Source: Actinomadura litoris
GTDB taxonomy: Bacteria > Actinomycetota > Actinomycetes > Streptosporangiales > Streptosporangiaceae
DNA: 64,000 nt
NCBI RefSeq assembly: GCF_009733595.1
Contig: NZ_WOFH01000007.1
Span: 124,001-188,000, forward strand
Direction: 5' to 3'
Of the stretch, positions 7,178 through 14,785 are shown piece after piece. Numbering within the stretch: the stretch's first letter is position 1; every line of letters starts with the position of its first letter. The notes below the pieces were generated by a model that saw only the letters and a list, made by a program, of their open reading frames with translations, was not told where the DNA came from and did no database searches. The position numbers were made by a program, and so were the translations under genes.

Positions 7178-9060
7178 CACGGCGCTCCGACCAGGTCGGC
7201 CGGGTCGGCGGCGCGCCGGCGCACCCGCCGCCGGCCCTGGCCCGCCGCGTCGGCGGCGGTCAGGACGACCTGGCCGCCGTCGGCGAAAATCAGCCCGAGG
7301 CCGCGCCAGCGCGCGAGCAGGTCCGCGACGCCGTCCACGGTGACGGCCGGGTCCACCGCGGCGAGCTTCCCGGCCAGCGCCGCCGGGCGGTGCGGCCGGT
7401 CGAGCAGGCGCAGGGCGGCCATCTCCACGGGATCCTCGACCCGCAGCGCCGTCCAGCCGAAGGCCGGGCGCCGGTTCACCAGGTCGATGTGGTCGCCGAG
7501 GTCGCACATGGTCAGCCGGCTCTCGGGATAGGCCGCCTGCCATTCGGCGGCCGCGTCGGCGACGCGTCCGGCGACCGCCGCCCCGATTCCGCGCGGCGGC
7601 GCCTCGAAGAGGTAGGCGAGGTCGAACAGCTCCGCTTCGGGCAGGTCGTAGATCATCGAGTACTGGGGATGGGGCCGCAGTTCCGCGAAGCCCAACTCGG
7701 GCCGGTCGAAGTACGGGCTGAACCGCTCGATCGCGAGCCTGCCGACGATGCCCGGCGGCGGCAGGTGGTGCAGCGCGGGGAACTGCTCGACGACCGACGT
7801 GTAGTCGCCGGCGTCCTCGCCCGGGAAGCCGTAGAGGTAGTTCCACTCCACCCAGACGCCGGCCGATTCGGCGTCGCGCATCATCCGGACGTTCTGGCAG
7901 CCGGTCACGCCCTTGTCCATGATGCCGAGGACGCGGCCGCTGAGGCTCTCGATGCCCGCCTGGACCCGCACGACGCCCGCGTCCGCCAGCGCCCGCACCT
8001 GCTGCCGCCGCAGGTTGGACTTGACCTCGTAGAACATGCGGAAGTCGTAGCCCTCGGCGGCGAGCGCGGGCAGCATCGACGTCAGATAGCCCATGTCGAG
8101 GATGTTGTCGACCATGTACACGTCGAGCACCTGGTGCCGCCGGGCCAGGGCGAGCATCTCGTCCAGGAACCGTTCCGGGGGCTTGCTGCGGAATTCCATG
8201 AACGACCCGTTCAGACCGCAGAAGCCGCAATGGTGCTTCTCGCCCCACCAGCAGCCGCGCGAGCTTTCCAGGACGAGCCGCGGATCGGCCCACAACCGCG
8301 CGACGGACGTGGCGTACCGCCGGAAGTAGTCGCCGTAGTCCGGGGCGACGATCTCACTCGGCGCCAGCGGCCGCGCGCTCATGGCGTTGGCGATCGAGGC
8401 TCCGCTCCCGTCCCGCCAGACGAGGCCGGGAATCGCCGCGAAGTCGCGGGCCCCCGCCACGGCGGTGAGGAATCGCGGAAAGGCGACCTCGCCCTCGCCG
8501 CGCAGGACGAAGTCCACGAACGGGAAGTTGCGGTGCAGCGCGGCGCCCTGCGGCCCGTCGCAGCTCGCCCCGCCGAGGATCGTCACGGTCTCCGGCCGGA
8601 GCCGCTTGACCTGCCTGGCCGCCGCGAGCGCGGCGACGTTCTGCTGGAAGGTGGAGGTGAAGCCGACCACGTCGGGCGCGGACGCGGCGACGCGTCCGGC
8701 GAGCTCGGCGACGAACGCGGGCGCCAGCTCGTGCAGCCGGTGGCACAGGGCCAGGTCGGCCTTCTCCCCGCTCGTCCGCTCGTCGAACTCGCGCCGCCGC
8801 CAGTCCGGATCGTCGTAGAGCGCCGAGGAGAAGACCCAGTCGCCGTTCCCCTCGGTGAAGGACCGCTGGGCGAAGAAGTCGTAGTCGTCCATCGCCATGT
8901 CGAGGCGGTCGTGGACCCAGTCGACGAAGTCGATGTTGGCGTACAGCACCTCGACCTCGGCCTCGGGGATCCGTTCCGCCACGGCGCGTTTGAGGATGCC
9001 CAGGGCCAGCGAGGGAACGTCGGTGGAGCCCCACGGCATGTTGACGAGAACTACCCGCAT
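7177..9060 (-). CDS. RiPP-maturation cobalamin-dependent radical SAM C-methyltransferase
   Basis: A 627-aa class-B radical SAM enzyme expected to methylate an unactivated carbon of a ribosomal peptide. Residues ~1-205 form a B12-binding Rossmann domain (VVLVNMPWGS; VVGFTSTFQQN; ILGGASCDGP; DFVLRGEGE). The radical SAM core has the cluster motif C270-x7-C278-x2-C281 within ESSRGCWWGEKHHCGFCG, followed by MVDNILDMGYL and GIESLSGRVLGIMDKG. A C-terminal domain (~500-600) resembles the winged-helix or peptide-binding tail of this family. It matches the ribosomal peptide maturation radical SAM protein 1 type. It is coupled to DUF5825 (1-base overlap) and starts 129 bp after the upstream gene. The target residue cannot be told from sequence. 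Confidence 0.88.
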   Translation of the reverse strand: MRVVLVNMPWGSTDVPSLALGILKRAVAERIPEAEVEVLYANIDFVDWVHDRLDMAMDDYDFFAQRSFTEGNGDWVFSSALYDDPDWRRREFDERTSGEKADLALCHRLHELAPAFVAELAGRVAASAPDVVGFTSTFQQNVAALAAARQVKRLRPETVTILGGASCDGPQGAALHRNFPFVDFVLRGEGEVAFPRFLTAVAGARDFAAIPGLVWRDGSGASIANAMSARPLAPSEIVAPDYGDYFRRYATSVARLWADPRLVLESSRGCWWGEKHHCGFCGLNGSFMEFRSKPPERFLDEMLALARRHQVLDVYMVDNILDMGYLTSMLPALAAEGYDFRMFYEVKSNLRRQQVRALADAGVVRVQAGIESLSGRVLGIMDKGVTGCQNVRMMRDAESAGVWVEWNYLYGFPGEDAGDYTSVVEQFPALHHLPPPGIVGRLAIERFSPYFDRPELGFAELRPHPQYSMIYDLPEAELFDLAYLFEAPPRGIGAAVAGRVADAAAEWQAAYPESRLTMCDLGDHIDLVNRRPAFGWTALRVEDPVEMAALRLLDRPHRPAALAGKLAAVDPAVTVDGVADLLARWRGLGLIFADGGQVVLTAADAAGQGRRRVRRRAADPADLVGAP

Positions 9061-9189
9061 CGCGCTCCCCTCGGGGGTGCGGCCACGATCCCGGCGTCAC
9101 GCCCATGGTCCGCCGGGCCGCCGGGACCGGCAAGGCCGCGTCCGTAGGTGGACACGCCCGATACGGAGAGTCGCGGGACCCCTCTGGCG

Positions 9190-9855
9190 TTACGGGCTGA
9201 GGGCCAGGTAGGCGTGGGCACGGAACGTGCCCGCCGACCGGTCGTCGGGCGAGACCCGGATGCGATCCCACCGGATGGCGCGCTCATCGGGATCGCGGGG
9301 AAGATGCCGGACGAGCAGCCGCCCGATCCCGGTGAACAGCCCGTCCATGGCCGCCTCGGCGAGGAGGTGGTTGACGTTGACGAGGTAGTCCTCGACCGGC
9401 AGGTCCGCCACCGGGACCTCCAGCCGCGCGACCCCGCCGCCTTCGCCGACCGGGATCTCCTCCTCGGTCGGGCCGGTGACGCCGAGGGGCCCGTGGAAGG
9501 GCCTGAGCAGTCGCCGCAGACCCTCCCGGTCCGCCATCGGGGCGGGGGCGTACCAGCCGATGGAACCGTCGTCGGAAAGGTGGTCGCAGGGGTGGCGTCC
9601 GGCGAGGTTGCGGGGGTCGCCCGCGAGGAAGATCGTCCTGCTGTAGCTGCCGTACCAGGCGGCGCGCCGGTCCGGCGGCAGCCCGGCGGCGAAGGCGACC
9701 GCCGAACCGAGGAACTCGCGCGGGGTGAACCCGCGCAGGACGGCGACGGCGGCGGTGCGCGGCAGGTGGCCGCGCACCGCGCGCGACGCGAGGCGGACGC
9801 GTTCCAGCCGGGCGTCCCATTCCGCGCCGAGCGCGTCCCGCGGCGGCCCGCTCAT
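9190..9855 (-). CDS. Unrecognised 221-aa protein in the RiPP/HMGR-like operon
   Basis: I do not recognise a family. It is a soluble, mixed alpha/beta protein of 221 aa with no signal peptide or membrane segment. Noticeable segments are FTPREFLGSAVAFAAGLP, WYGSYSRTIFLAGDPRN, HPCDHLSDDGSIGWY and VEDYLVNVNHLLAEAAMDG. The Asp/His-rich stretch around residue 90 could hold a metal or ligand site, but this is a guess. Its ATG overlaps the stop of the kinase-like gene by 4 bp (ATGA at 9855-9852), so it belongs firmly to that operon. A 129-bp gap separates it from the radical SAM gene downstream. Confidence 0.7.
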   Translation of the reverse strand: MSGPPRDALGAEWDARLERVRLASRAVRGHLPRTAAVAVLRGFTPREFLGSAVAFAAGLPPDRRAAWYGSYSRTIFLAGDPRNLAGRHPCDHLSDDGSIGWYAPAPMADREGLRRLLRPFHGPLGVTGPTEEEIPVGEGGGVARLEVPVADLPVEDYLVNVNHLLAEAAMDGLFTGIGRLLVRHLPRDPDERAIRWDRIRVSPDDRSAGTFRAHAYLALSP

Positions 9856-10691
9856 CGCGTCCCGGCGGCGGTGAGCCGCGCGATCTCGGCGGCGACGTCC
9901 CCCGGCGGGCGGGCGCCGACCTGGATCCGGTGGATCGTCACCGACCCGAACGCGGGGAGCGCCCGCTCGTACCCGTCGCGGAGCCGGGTGAGCCGGTCGG
10001 GGCGCTCGTGCTGCTCGGCGCGGCGGTCGCGGGCGCCGATCCGGTCGGCGGCGGTCGCGACGTCGACGTCGAGCAGCACGGCGATGTCCGGCAGGCCGAT
10101 CCCGAACCGGTCCCGGAACTCGGCGATCTGCTCGGCCGCCGGGCGGTCCGGCAGCGCGACCAGCTCACCGGCGAGCGTGTCCAGCCGCGGCGCGGGCCGC
10201 CCGGAGCGCCGTCCGAGCGCCTCGCACCAGGCGGTCGCGGCCTCGACCGACGCGGCGGGCAGCGCGGCCAGCCCCTCCCGGACGGCGTCCGCGCGGCCGG
10301 GCCCGGCGAGGCGGACGATCGCGCTCCGGTACAGCGGCAGGTAGGCGAGCGCGTCGATGACGGGGTGGCGCTCGCTGATGACGACGTCCGCCCCCAGCTC
10401 GCGGACGAAGAACCGCTCGCTGACCCCGTAGGTGCACATCTGGAGGTAGAGGACGGCCAGCTTCAGCTCCGGGCTGTGGAGCCGGTCGGCCTCCTTGGAC
10501 AGGACGTCGAGGTGCCGCGACAGCTCGTGCAGCGGCGCGTCGGGGTTCTCGTGGGGGCGCACGCACGACAGGACGGCGTGCCGCCCGCCGATGGGCGACC
10601 GCTCCGCGAGGCACCGGGCGACCGTGCTCTTGCCCGAGCCGTCGATCCCGAGGATCGCCAGCCGCAGCGGACCGGGACGGTCAGCCGGCAC
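9852..10691 (-). CDS. Thymidylate-kinase-like P-loop kinase
   Basis: A 279-aa P-loop NTPase with a dTMP/NMP-kinase-like layout. The Walker A is LGIDGSGKSTVAR at the N-terminus; a DR(x)-like catalytic segment appears as VVISERHPVIDALAYLPLY, and the substrate/lid area includes DRIGARDRRAEQHERPDRL. It is longer than housekeeping dTMP kinases (~210 aa) and has an extra helical insert (~130-195), so a non-nucleotide substrate is possible. The start is GTG 10691 with GGAGGAGG about 6 nt upstream; it overlaps the HMGR-like gene by 11 bp. It may add a second phosphate to something phosphorylated by the adjacent APH-like kinase domain; that is inference from context. Confidence 0.65.
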   Translation of the reverse strand: MPADRPGPLRLAILGIDGSGKSTVARCLAERSPIGGRHAVLSCVRPHENPDAPLHELSRHLDVLSKEADRLHSPELKLAVLYLQMCTYGVSERFFVRELGADVVISERHPVIDALAYLPLYRSAIVRLAGPGRADAVREGLAALPAASVEAATAWCEALGRRSGRPAPRLDTLAGELVALPDRPAAEQIAEFRDRFGIGLPDIAVLLDVDVATAADRIGARDRRAEQHERPDRLTRLRDGYERALPAFGSVTIHRIQVGARPPGDVAAEIARLTAAGTR

Positions 10692-13074
10692 GGCCCGCCT
10701 CCTCCACGGCGTCCTCGATCTCGATCAGCCGCAGCGCCGTGGGGACGACGTGCCGCAGGAACGGCAGCTCGCGGTGGGTGTGCACCATCAGGTACATCTG
10801 GAGCCGCGTGAGGGCGAAGTCCCACAGGGCGAGGCGGTACCCGTCCCGCCAGGCGGCCGGGTCGATCCCGGCCCCGACCGCCTCCCGGTGGAGGTCGAGG
10901 TAGGCGGTCACGTCCGCCTCGGACGCCTCCGGCGAGAGCACGAACGCGAGCAGTTCGGCGAGGTCGCGCTGCGGGACGTGGAGCGTCGCCAGCTCCCAGT
11001 CGTAGGCGACCAGGCTCAGGTCGGCGGCGCGCAGCGCGATGTTGCGCGGGTTGAAGTCGTTGTGGACGAGCGTGCGCGGCATCGCCTCCATCCGGCGCCA
11101 CCAGTCCGGCAGCCCGTCGAGGACGTCCTCCAGCCGCCGCGCGGCGCAGGCGTCCAGCAGGTCCGGGTGCTCGGCCGCGCTGTGCTCCAGGTGCGCCGAC
11201 CACAGCTCGCGCATGGCCGTCATGCTCTCGGCCGTCCGGGCGGCGCCGAGCCAGCCGCGCACCTCCTCCTCGCGCCCGAGCCAGGCGGCGTGGACGGACG
11301 CGATGCCCCGGAGGGCGGCGGCGATGTGCCGCGGCCGCCACGCCTCCGGCTCGTCGACGGTGTCCTTGAGGATCACGCCCGTGCCGAGCCGCTCCATCAC
11401 GATCACGTGGGCCTCGCGCGCCGGGTCCTCGAAGACGCCGTAGGTCTCGGGCAGGACGGCGCGCAGCGCGGGATCGGCCGACCGGTAGACGGCGGGCTCC
11501 CGGGTGTGCACGCCGCCGAACCCGGTCGCGTCGCGCCAGCGCGGGTAGACCTCGGCGAGGCGGCCGCCGCACAGCGAGGCCAGCTTCGCCGCCTCGATGG
11601 CCACCTCCTGGTCGAGCGGCTTCACCTTGACGACCAGGTCCGTCTGCTTGGGGTCGTCGCCGTCCCGCCGGACCCAGGTGACGCGGAGCGGGAACACCCC
11701 CGTCGTCTTGCGCCGCTCCCCGCGCGAGGTCAGCTCGGTGATGAGGCTCGACCGGGGGGCGTCCTCGATCGGGGCGACGGCGGTGACGTCCAGCCCGGGG
11801 GCGTCGAGCGACGCGGCGAGCATCGGCCGCAGCAGCGCCGGGCCGAGGTCCTCGGGACGCAGCCAGTTCACCCGCCGCCCGCGGCCGAGCCGCTCGTGCG
11901 CGTCGGCGAACTGGCCGCTGGTGATCGCCGCCATCGTCGAGAGGTTGAGCGCGAGCGCGAACCCGCAGGTGATCTCCGCGAAGCGCGCGGCGCCGCCCTC
12001 GCCGGTGCAGCCGAGCGCCTCCAGGCAGTCGCGCTGCGGCGCGAGGCCCGTGCCGCCGCCGACCGCGCCGGTGACCAGGCTCGGCAGGACGAGCGTCGCC
12101 CGCAGCTCGCCGCCGGAGACGTCGACCGAGAACAGCCCGGCGCCGGACTCGTGGACGCAGGCGATGTCCTGGCCGGTCGCGACGAACAGCGCCGCGATCA
12201 CGTTGGCGGCGTCGATGTCGTGCCCGGCCATGCCCGCCTGCTGCGCGGCGACCACGCTGATCCGGTAGAGCCGGTCGATGGCGCCCGGGGTGGTCTTGAG
12301 GACGCGGCGGACCGTCGCCTCGTCCAGCACGCACTCGGCCACGACACGGGTGCCGCGTCCGGCGATCATGTTCAGCCGGGTGAACTTCTTGTCGCCGCTC
12401 AGGTTCGCCTCGATCGCCGACCACACCGGCACGGGCACCGACCCGGCGGCCAGTTGGTCGTGGATCCACCGGCAGGCCCGCCAGGTCGCGACCGTCGTCA
12501 TGTTCTGCCCGGCGGCCTCGGCCGTCTCGTACACGAACCGCAGGTGGACGGACCGGCCGAGCTGCACCGGGTCCAGCTCGACCAGCCGCGAGTGCGTGGA
12601 CACCGCCGCGATCTGCCGGTCGAGCGCGTCCTTGCGGCCGACGACCCAGCGGGCGAACTCCGCCGCCTCGCCGAGGCCCGCGAACTCGAACACCGGCGCC
12701 CGGGTCATCCGCTGCGAGATGACCCGGCTCGCCACCCCGCCCGCCAGCGTGATCGCCTTCGCGCCGCGCGACACCGAGGCGACCATGGCGCCCTCGGTGG
12801 TGGCGAGCGGCGCCGTGACCAGGCCGCGCGCCCGCTGCCCGTCGAACAGCAGCGGCCCGGCGAGGCCGATCGGGATCTCGATGCCGCCGACGAAGTTCTC
12901 CACGTTCCCGGTCAGCGAGCGGGGGTCGATCGTCGAGGTCTCCAGCGAGCCGAGCGCGGCGCCCGTCGCCGCCCGCAGCCACTCCAGCCGGGCCCGCCGC
13001 GCCTCCTCGGTGTACTCGCCGCGCCCGGGGAGGGCGGGGTACTCGACGGCGCCGGGTTCGATGGTCTCAGTCAC
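10681..13074 (-). CDS. HMG-CoA-reductase-like domain fused to an APH-type kinase domain
   Basis: A 797-aa two-domain protein. Residues ~40-400 match HMG-CoA reductase, class I-like: IEIPIGLAGPL, ATTEGAMVASVSRG with E94, SGDKKFTRLN with K229/K230, GQD with D303, and the catalytic His in ADAHERLGRG (H393). All four catalytic positions are therefore retained. Residues ~430-790 look like an aminoglycoside/choline-kinase fold: DLVVKVKP (ATP Lys), VIVMERLG hinge, LVHNDFNPRNI (catalytic D672, N677) and AYDWE (metal D691). The fusion suggests NADPH reduction of an acyl-CoA to an alcohol followed by phosphorylation. The start is GTG 13074, overlapping the GH3 gene by 8 bp. No other mevalonate gene is nearby, so the substrate may not be HMG-CoA. 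Confidence 0.85.
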   Translation of the reverse strand: MTETIEPGAVEYPALPGRGEYTEEARRARLEWLRAATGAALGSLETSTIDPRSLTGNVENFVGGIEIPIGLAGPLLFDGQRARGLVTAPLATTEGAMVASVSRGAKAITLAGGVASRVISQRMTRAPVFEFAGLGEAAEFARWVVGRKDALDRQIAAVSTHSRLVELDPVQLGRSVHLRFVYETAEAAGQNMTTVATWRACRWIHDQLAAGSVPVPVWSAIEANLSGDKKFTRLNMIAGRGTRVVAECVLDEATVRRVLKTTPGAIDRLYRISVVAAQQAGMAGHDIDAANVIAALFVATGQDIACVHESGAGLFSVDVSGGELRATLVLPSLVTGAVGGGTGLAPQRDCLEALGCTGEGGAARFAEITCGFALALNLSTMAAITSGQFADAHERLGRGRRVNWLRPEDLGPALLRPMLAASLDAPGLDVTAVAPIEDAPRSSLITELTSRGERRKTTGVFPLRVTWVRRDGDDPKQTDLVVKVKPLDQEVAIEAAKLASLCGGRLAEVYPRWRDATGFGGVHTREPAVYRSADPALRAVLPETYGVFEDPAREAHVIVMERLGTGVILKDTVDEPEAWRPRHIAAALRGIASVHAAWLGREEEVRGWLGAARTAESMTAMRELWSAHLEHSAAEHPDLLDACAARRLEDVLDGLPDWWRRMEAMPRTLVHNDFNPRNIALRAADLSLVAYDWELATLHVPQRDLAELLAFVLSPEASEADVTAYLDLHREAVGAGIDPAAWRDGYRLALWDFALTRLQMYLMVHTHRELPFLRHVVPTALRLIEIEDAVEEAGRAG

Positions 13075-14758
13075 GGGTCGTGCTCCCCTCGTCCTGGGTG
13101 CCCGGGGCGGCGGTCACCCGCGCCCAGACCTCGGGGTCGTCCTGGAACACCCGGTCCTTCACGCGCGGCGGCCGCTCCCCCGCCTGGACGCGGCGCCGCC
13201 ACTCCCGCCAGAACCCCTCGGGGTCCACCGCCCTGACCAGCGGCGGCGCGAGGGCCTCGGCGTCGCGGGCGGCGGCGTAGGCGGGCGACTCCACGCGCAG
13301 GGCCCGGTCGAGGGCCGCGCCGAACGCCGCCGCGCCGGGCCCGGCCGGCGGCTCACGGAAGGCGACCGCGACCTCGTGCCGAGGATGCTCGGCGTCGGCC
13401 CTGCACAGGACGTTGCGGACGCCCAGTCCCGTCGCCTCGGCCGCCGCCGCCAGCGCGCGGAGCATCTGCGACTCGCGCAGCCGCTCCCCCGCGACCGAGA
13501 GCAGCCCCTTGCGGCACGCGTACTCCACGACCGGGGTCGCCTCGACGAACCCGGTCACCTTCACGATGTCGCGGACCGCGCATCGGTAGAGCCCGCCGAG
13601 ATGGGAGAGGATCACGTGGTACTCGCGCCCCTCCTCCAACTCGTGCGCCGACAGCGTCGGGCCGCGCGGGTCGATCTCCTCCTCGGCCGGGACGAACTCG
13701 TAGAAGCAGCTCGTCACGACCAGGGGGCCGCCCGCCGGACGGTCGTCCACCGGGACGGCGAGCGGCCCCTCCGACGACCCGATCGGCGCGGGGAGCACCC
13801 GGACCTTCGGGCCGTAGTCGTCGAGGAGGCCGGGGAGGTAGAGCCGGGAGAGATAGGTGTTCCAGGTCAGGAGGAGCTCCAGCCGGGGCCAGAGGTCCAC
13901 CGGGCGGGGCCCGCCGCCGCGCCGGGCGGCGCGCTCCAGCTCGTCGGCCCGCGCCGGGTTCGGCTCCCGGAACGGGGAGCCGCCGAGCGTCCCGTCCCTG
14001 ATCTCCGCGACCATCCGGGCCCACCAGTGCCGCAGCTGCCGGGGCAGCGCGGCGGCGATGGCGGGGTTCACCGCGATGACGCCGAGGACGTCGTGCTCGG
14101 CGGCGATCCTGAGCCGGAGGTAGGTGCGCTCCCACGGCCCGGAGTCGTCGAACTCCGCGGGCAGCTCGCTCCACGGCGCGCGGTTCCCGAGGCCGACGGC
14201 GAGTTCCTCGCCGACCTTTCCGTAGTCGAGCTGGCTGGGGCCGAGATGGGGGCGGCCCCCACCCGCCCGTCCCGTCTTGGAATGGGGGTCCTGCCAGAGG
14301 TTGAGGATGGCGTCGTCGCGGTCGAGAAGGCCGGGATGCAGATCGACCAGCCGGGAGAACCCGGCGAAGTAGAACGGCAGGAAACTGCGCCGGAGGAAGC
14401 CGGTGGTCACCGGGATCATCTTCTCCGCCCCGGTCGTGCCGCTGCTGGAGAAGAACGCGATCGGCTCCTCGGCCGTCAGGACCTGCCCCTCCCCCGCGTT
14501 CACCCTTTCCAGCCAGGGCTCGAATCCCTCGTGGCCGCGAATGGGCACCGCTTTCCGATACCCGTCGGCGCCGGTATCGGGGGTCAGGCCGTGCTCCCGT
14601 CCGAAGGCGGTGGCGGAGTTCGCCGTGAGGATCTCTTCGAGCACCCTTTCCTGCGCCGCTCGCGGATCGGCCAGGGATTCGCGCAGGGTGCGGTACTCCT
14701 GGCGGACCCGGCGCCGATAGGCGTCGGTGGTCGCGGCGCGGCCGCGGTCAGTGGACAT
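13067..14758 (-). CDS. GH3-family acyl-acid-amido synthetase
   Basis: A 563-aa adenylating enzyme of the GH3 (auxin-responsive) family, which activates a carboxylic acid with ATP and transfers it to an amine such as an amino acid. The ATP motif is FFSSSGTTGAEKMIPV (~103-117); the N-terminal NSATAFGREHGL and the central WNTYLSRLYLPG match the family. Motif II is IGSSEGPLAVPV, where plant enzymes have YxxSEG. The C-terminal SHLGGLYRCAVRDIVKVTGF is the family's linker to the small domain. The length is typical. It overlaps the HMGR-like gene and lies 27 bp behind the 386-aa gene. It could join a carboxylate to the peptide or to an amino acid; the partner is unknown. Confidence 0.85.
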   Translation of the reverse strand: MSTDRGRAATTDAYRRRVRQEYRTLRESLADPRAAQERVLEEILTANSATAFGREHGLTPDTGADGYRKAVPIRGHEGFEPWLERVNAGEGQVLTAEEPIAFFSSSGTTGAEKMIPVTTGFLRRSFLPFYFAGFSRLVDLHPGLLDRDDAILNLWQDPHSKTGRAGGGRPHLGPSQLDYGKVGEELAVGLGNRAPWSELPAEFDDSGPWERTYLRLRIAAEHDVLGVIAVNPAIAAALPRQLRHWWARMVAEIRDGTLGGSPFREPNPARADELERAARRGGGPRPVDLWPRLELLLTWNTYLSRLYLPGLLDDYGPKVRVLPAPIGSSEGPLAVPVDDRPAGGPLVVTSCFYEFVPAEEEIDPRGPTLSAHELEEGREYHVILSHLGGLYRCAVRDIVKVTGFVEATPVVEYACRKGLLSVAGERLRESQMLRALAAAAEATGLGVRNVLCRADAEHPRHEVAVAFREPPAGPGAAAFGAALDRALRVESPAYAAARDAEALAPPLVRAVDPEGFWREWRRRVQAGERPPRVKDRVFQDDPEVWARVTAAPGTQDEGSTTRD

Positions 14759-14785
14759 CGACGTTCCCCATTCTCCTCGGGTGGG

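Noticed and set aside
10681..13074. Housekeeping mevalonate-pathway HMG-CoA reductase
   Set aside because: The kinase fusion, the operon context and the lack of other mevalonate genes argue for a specialised role.
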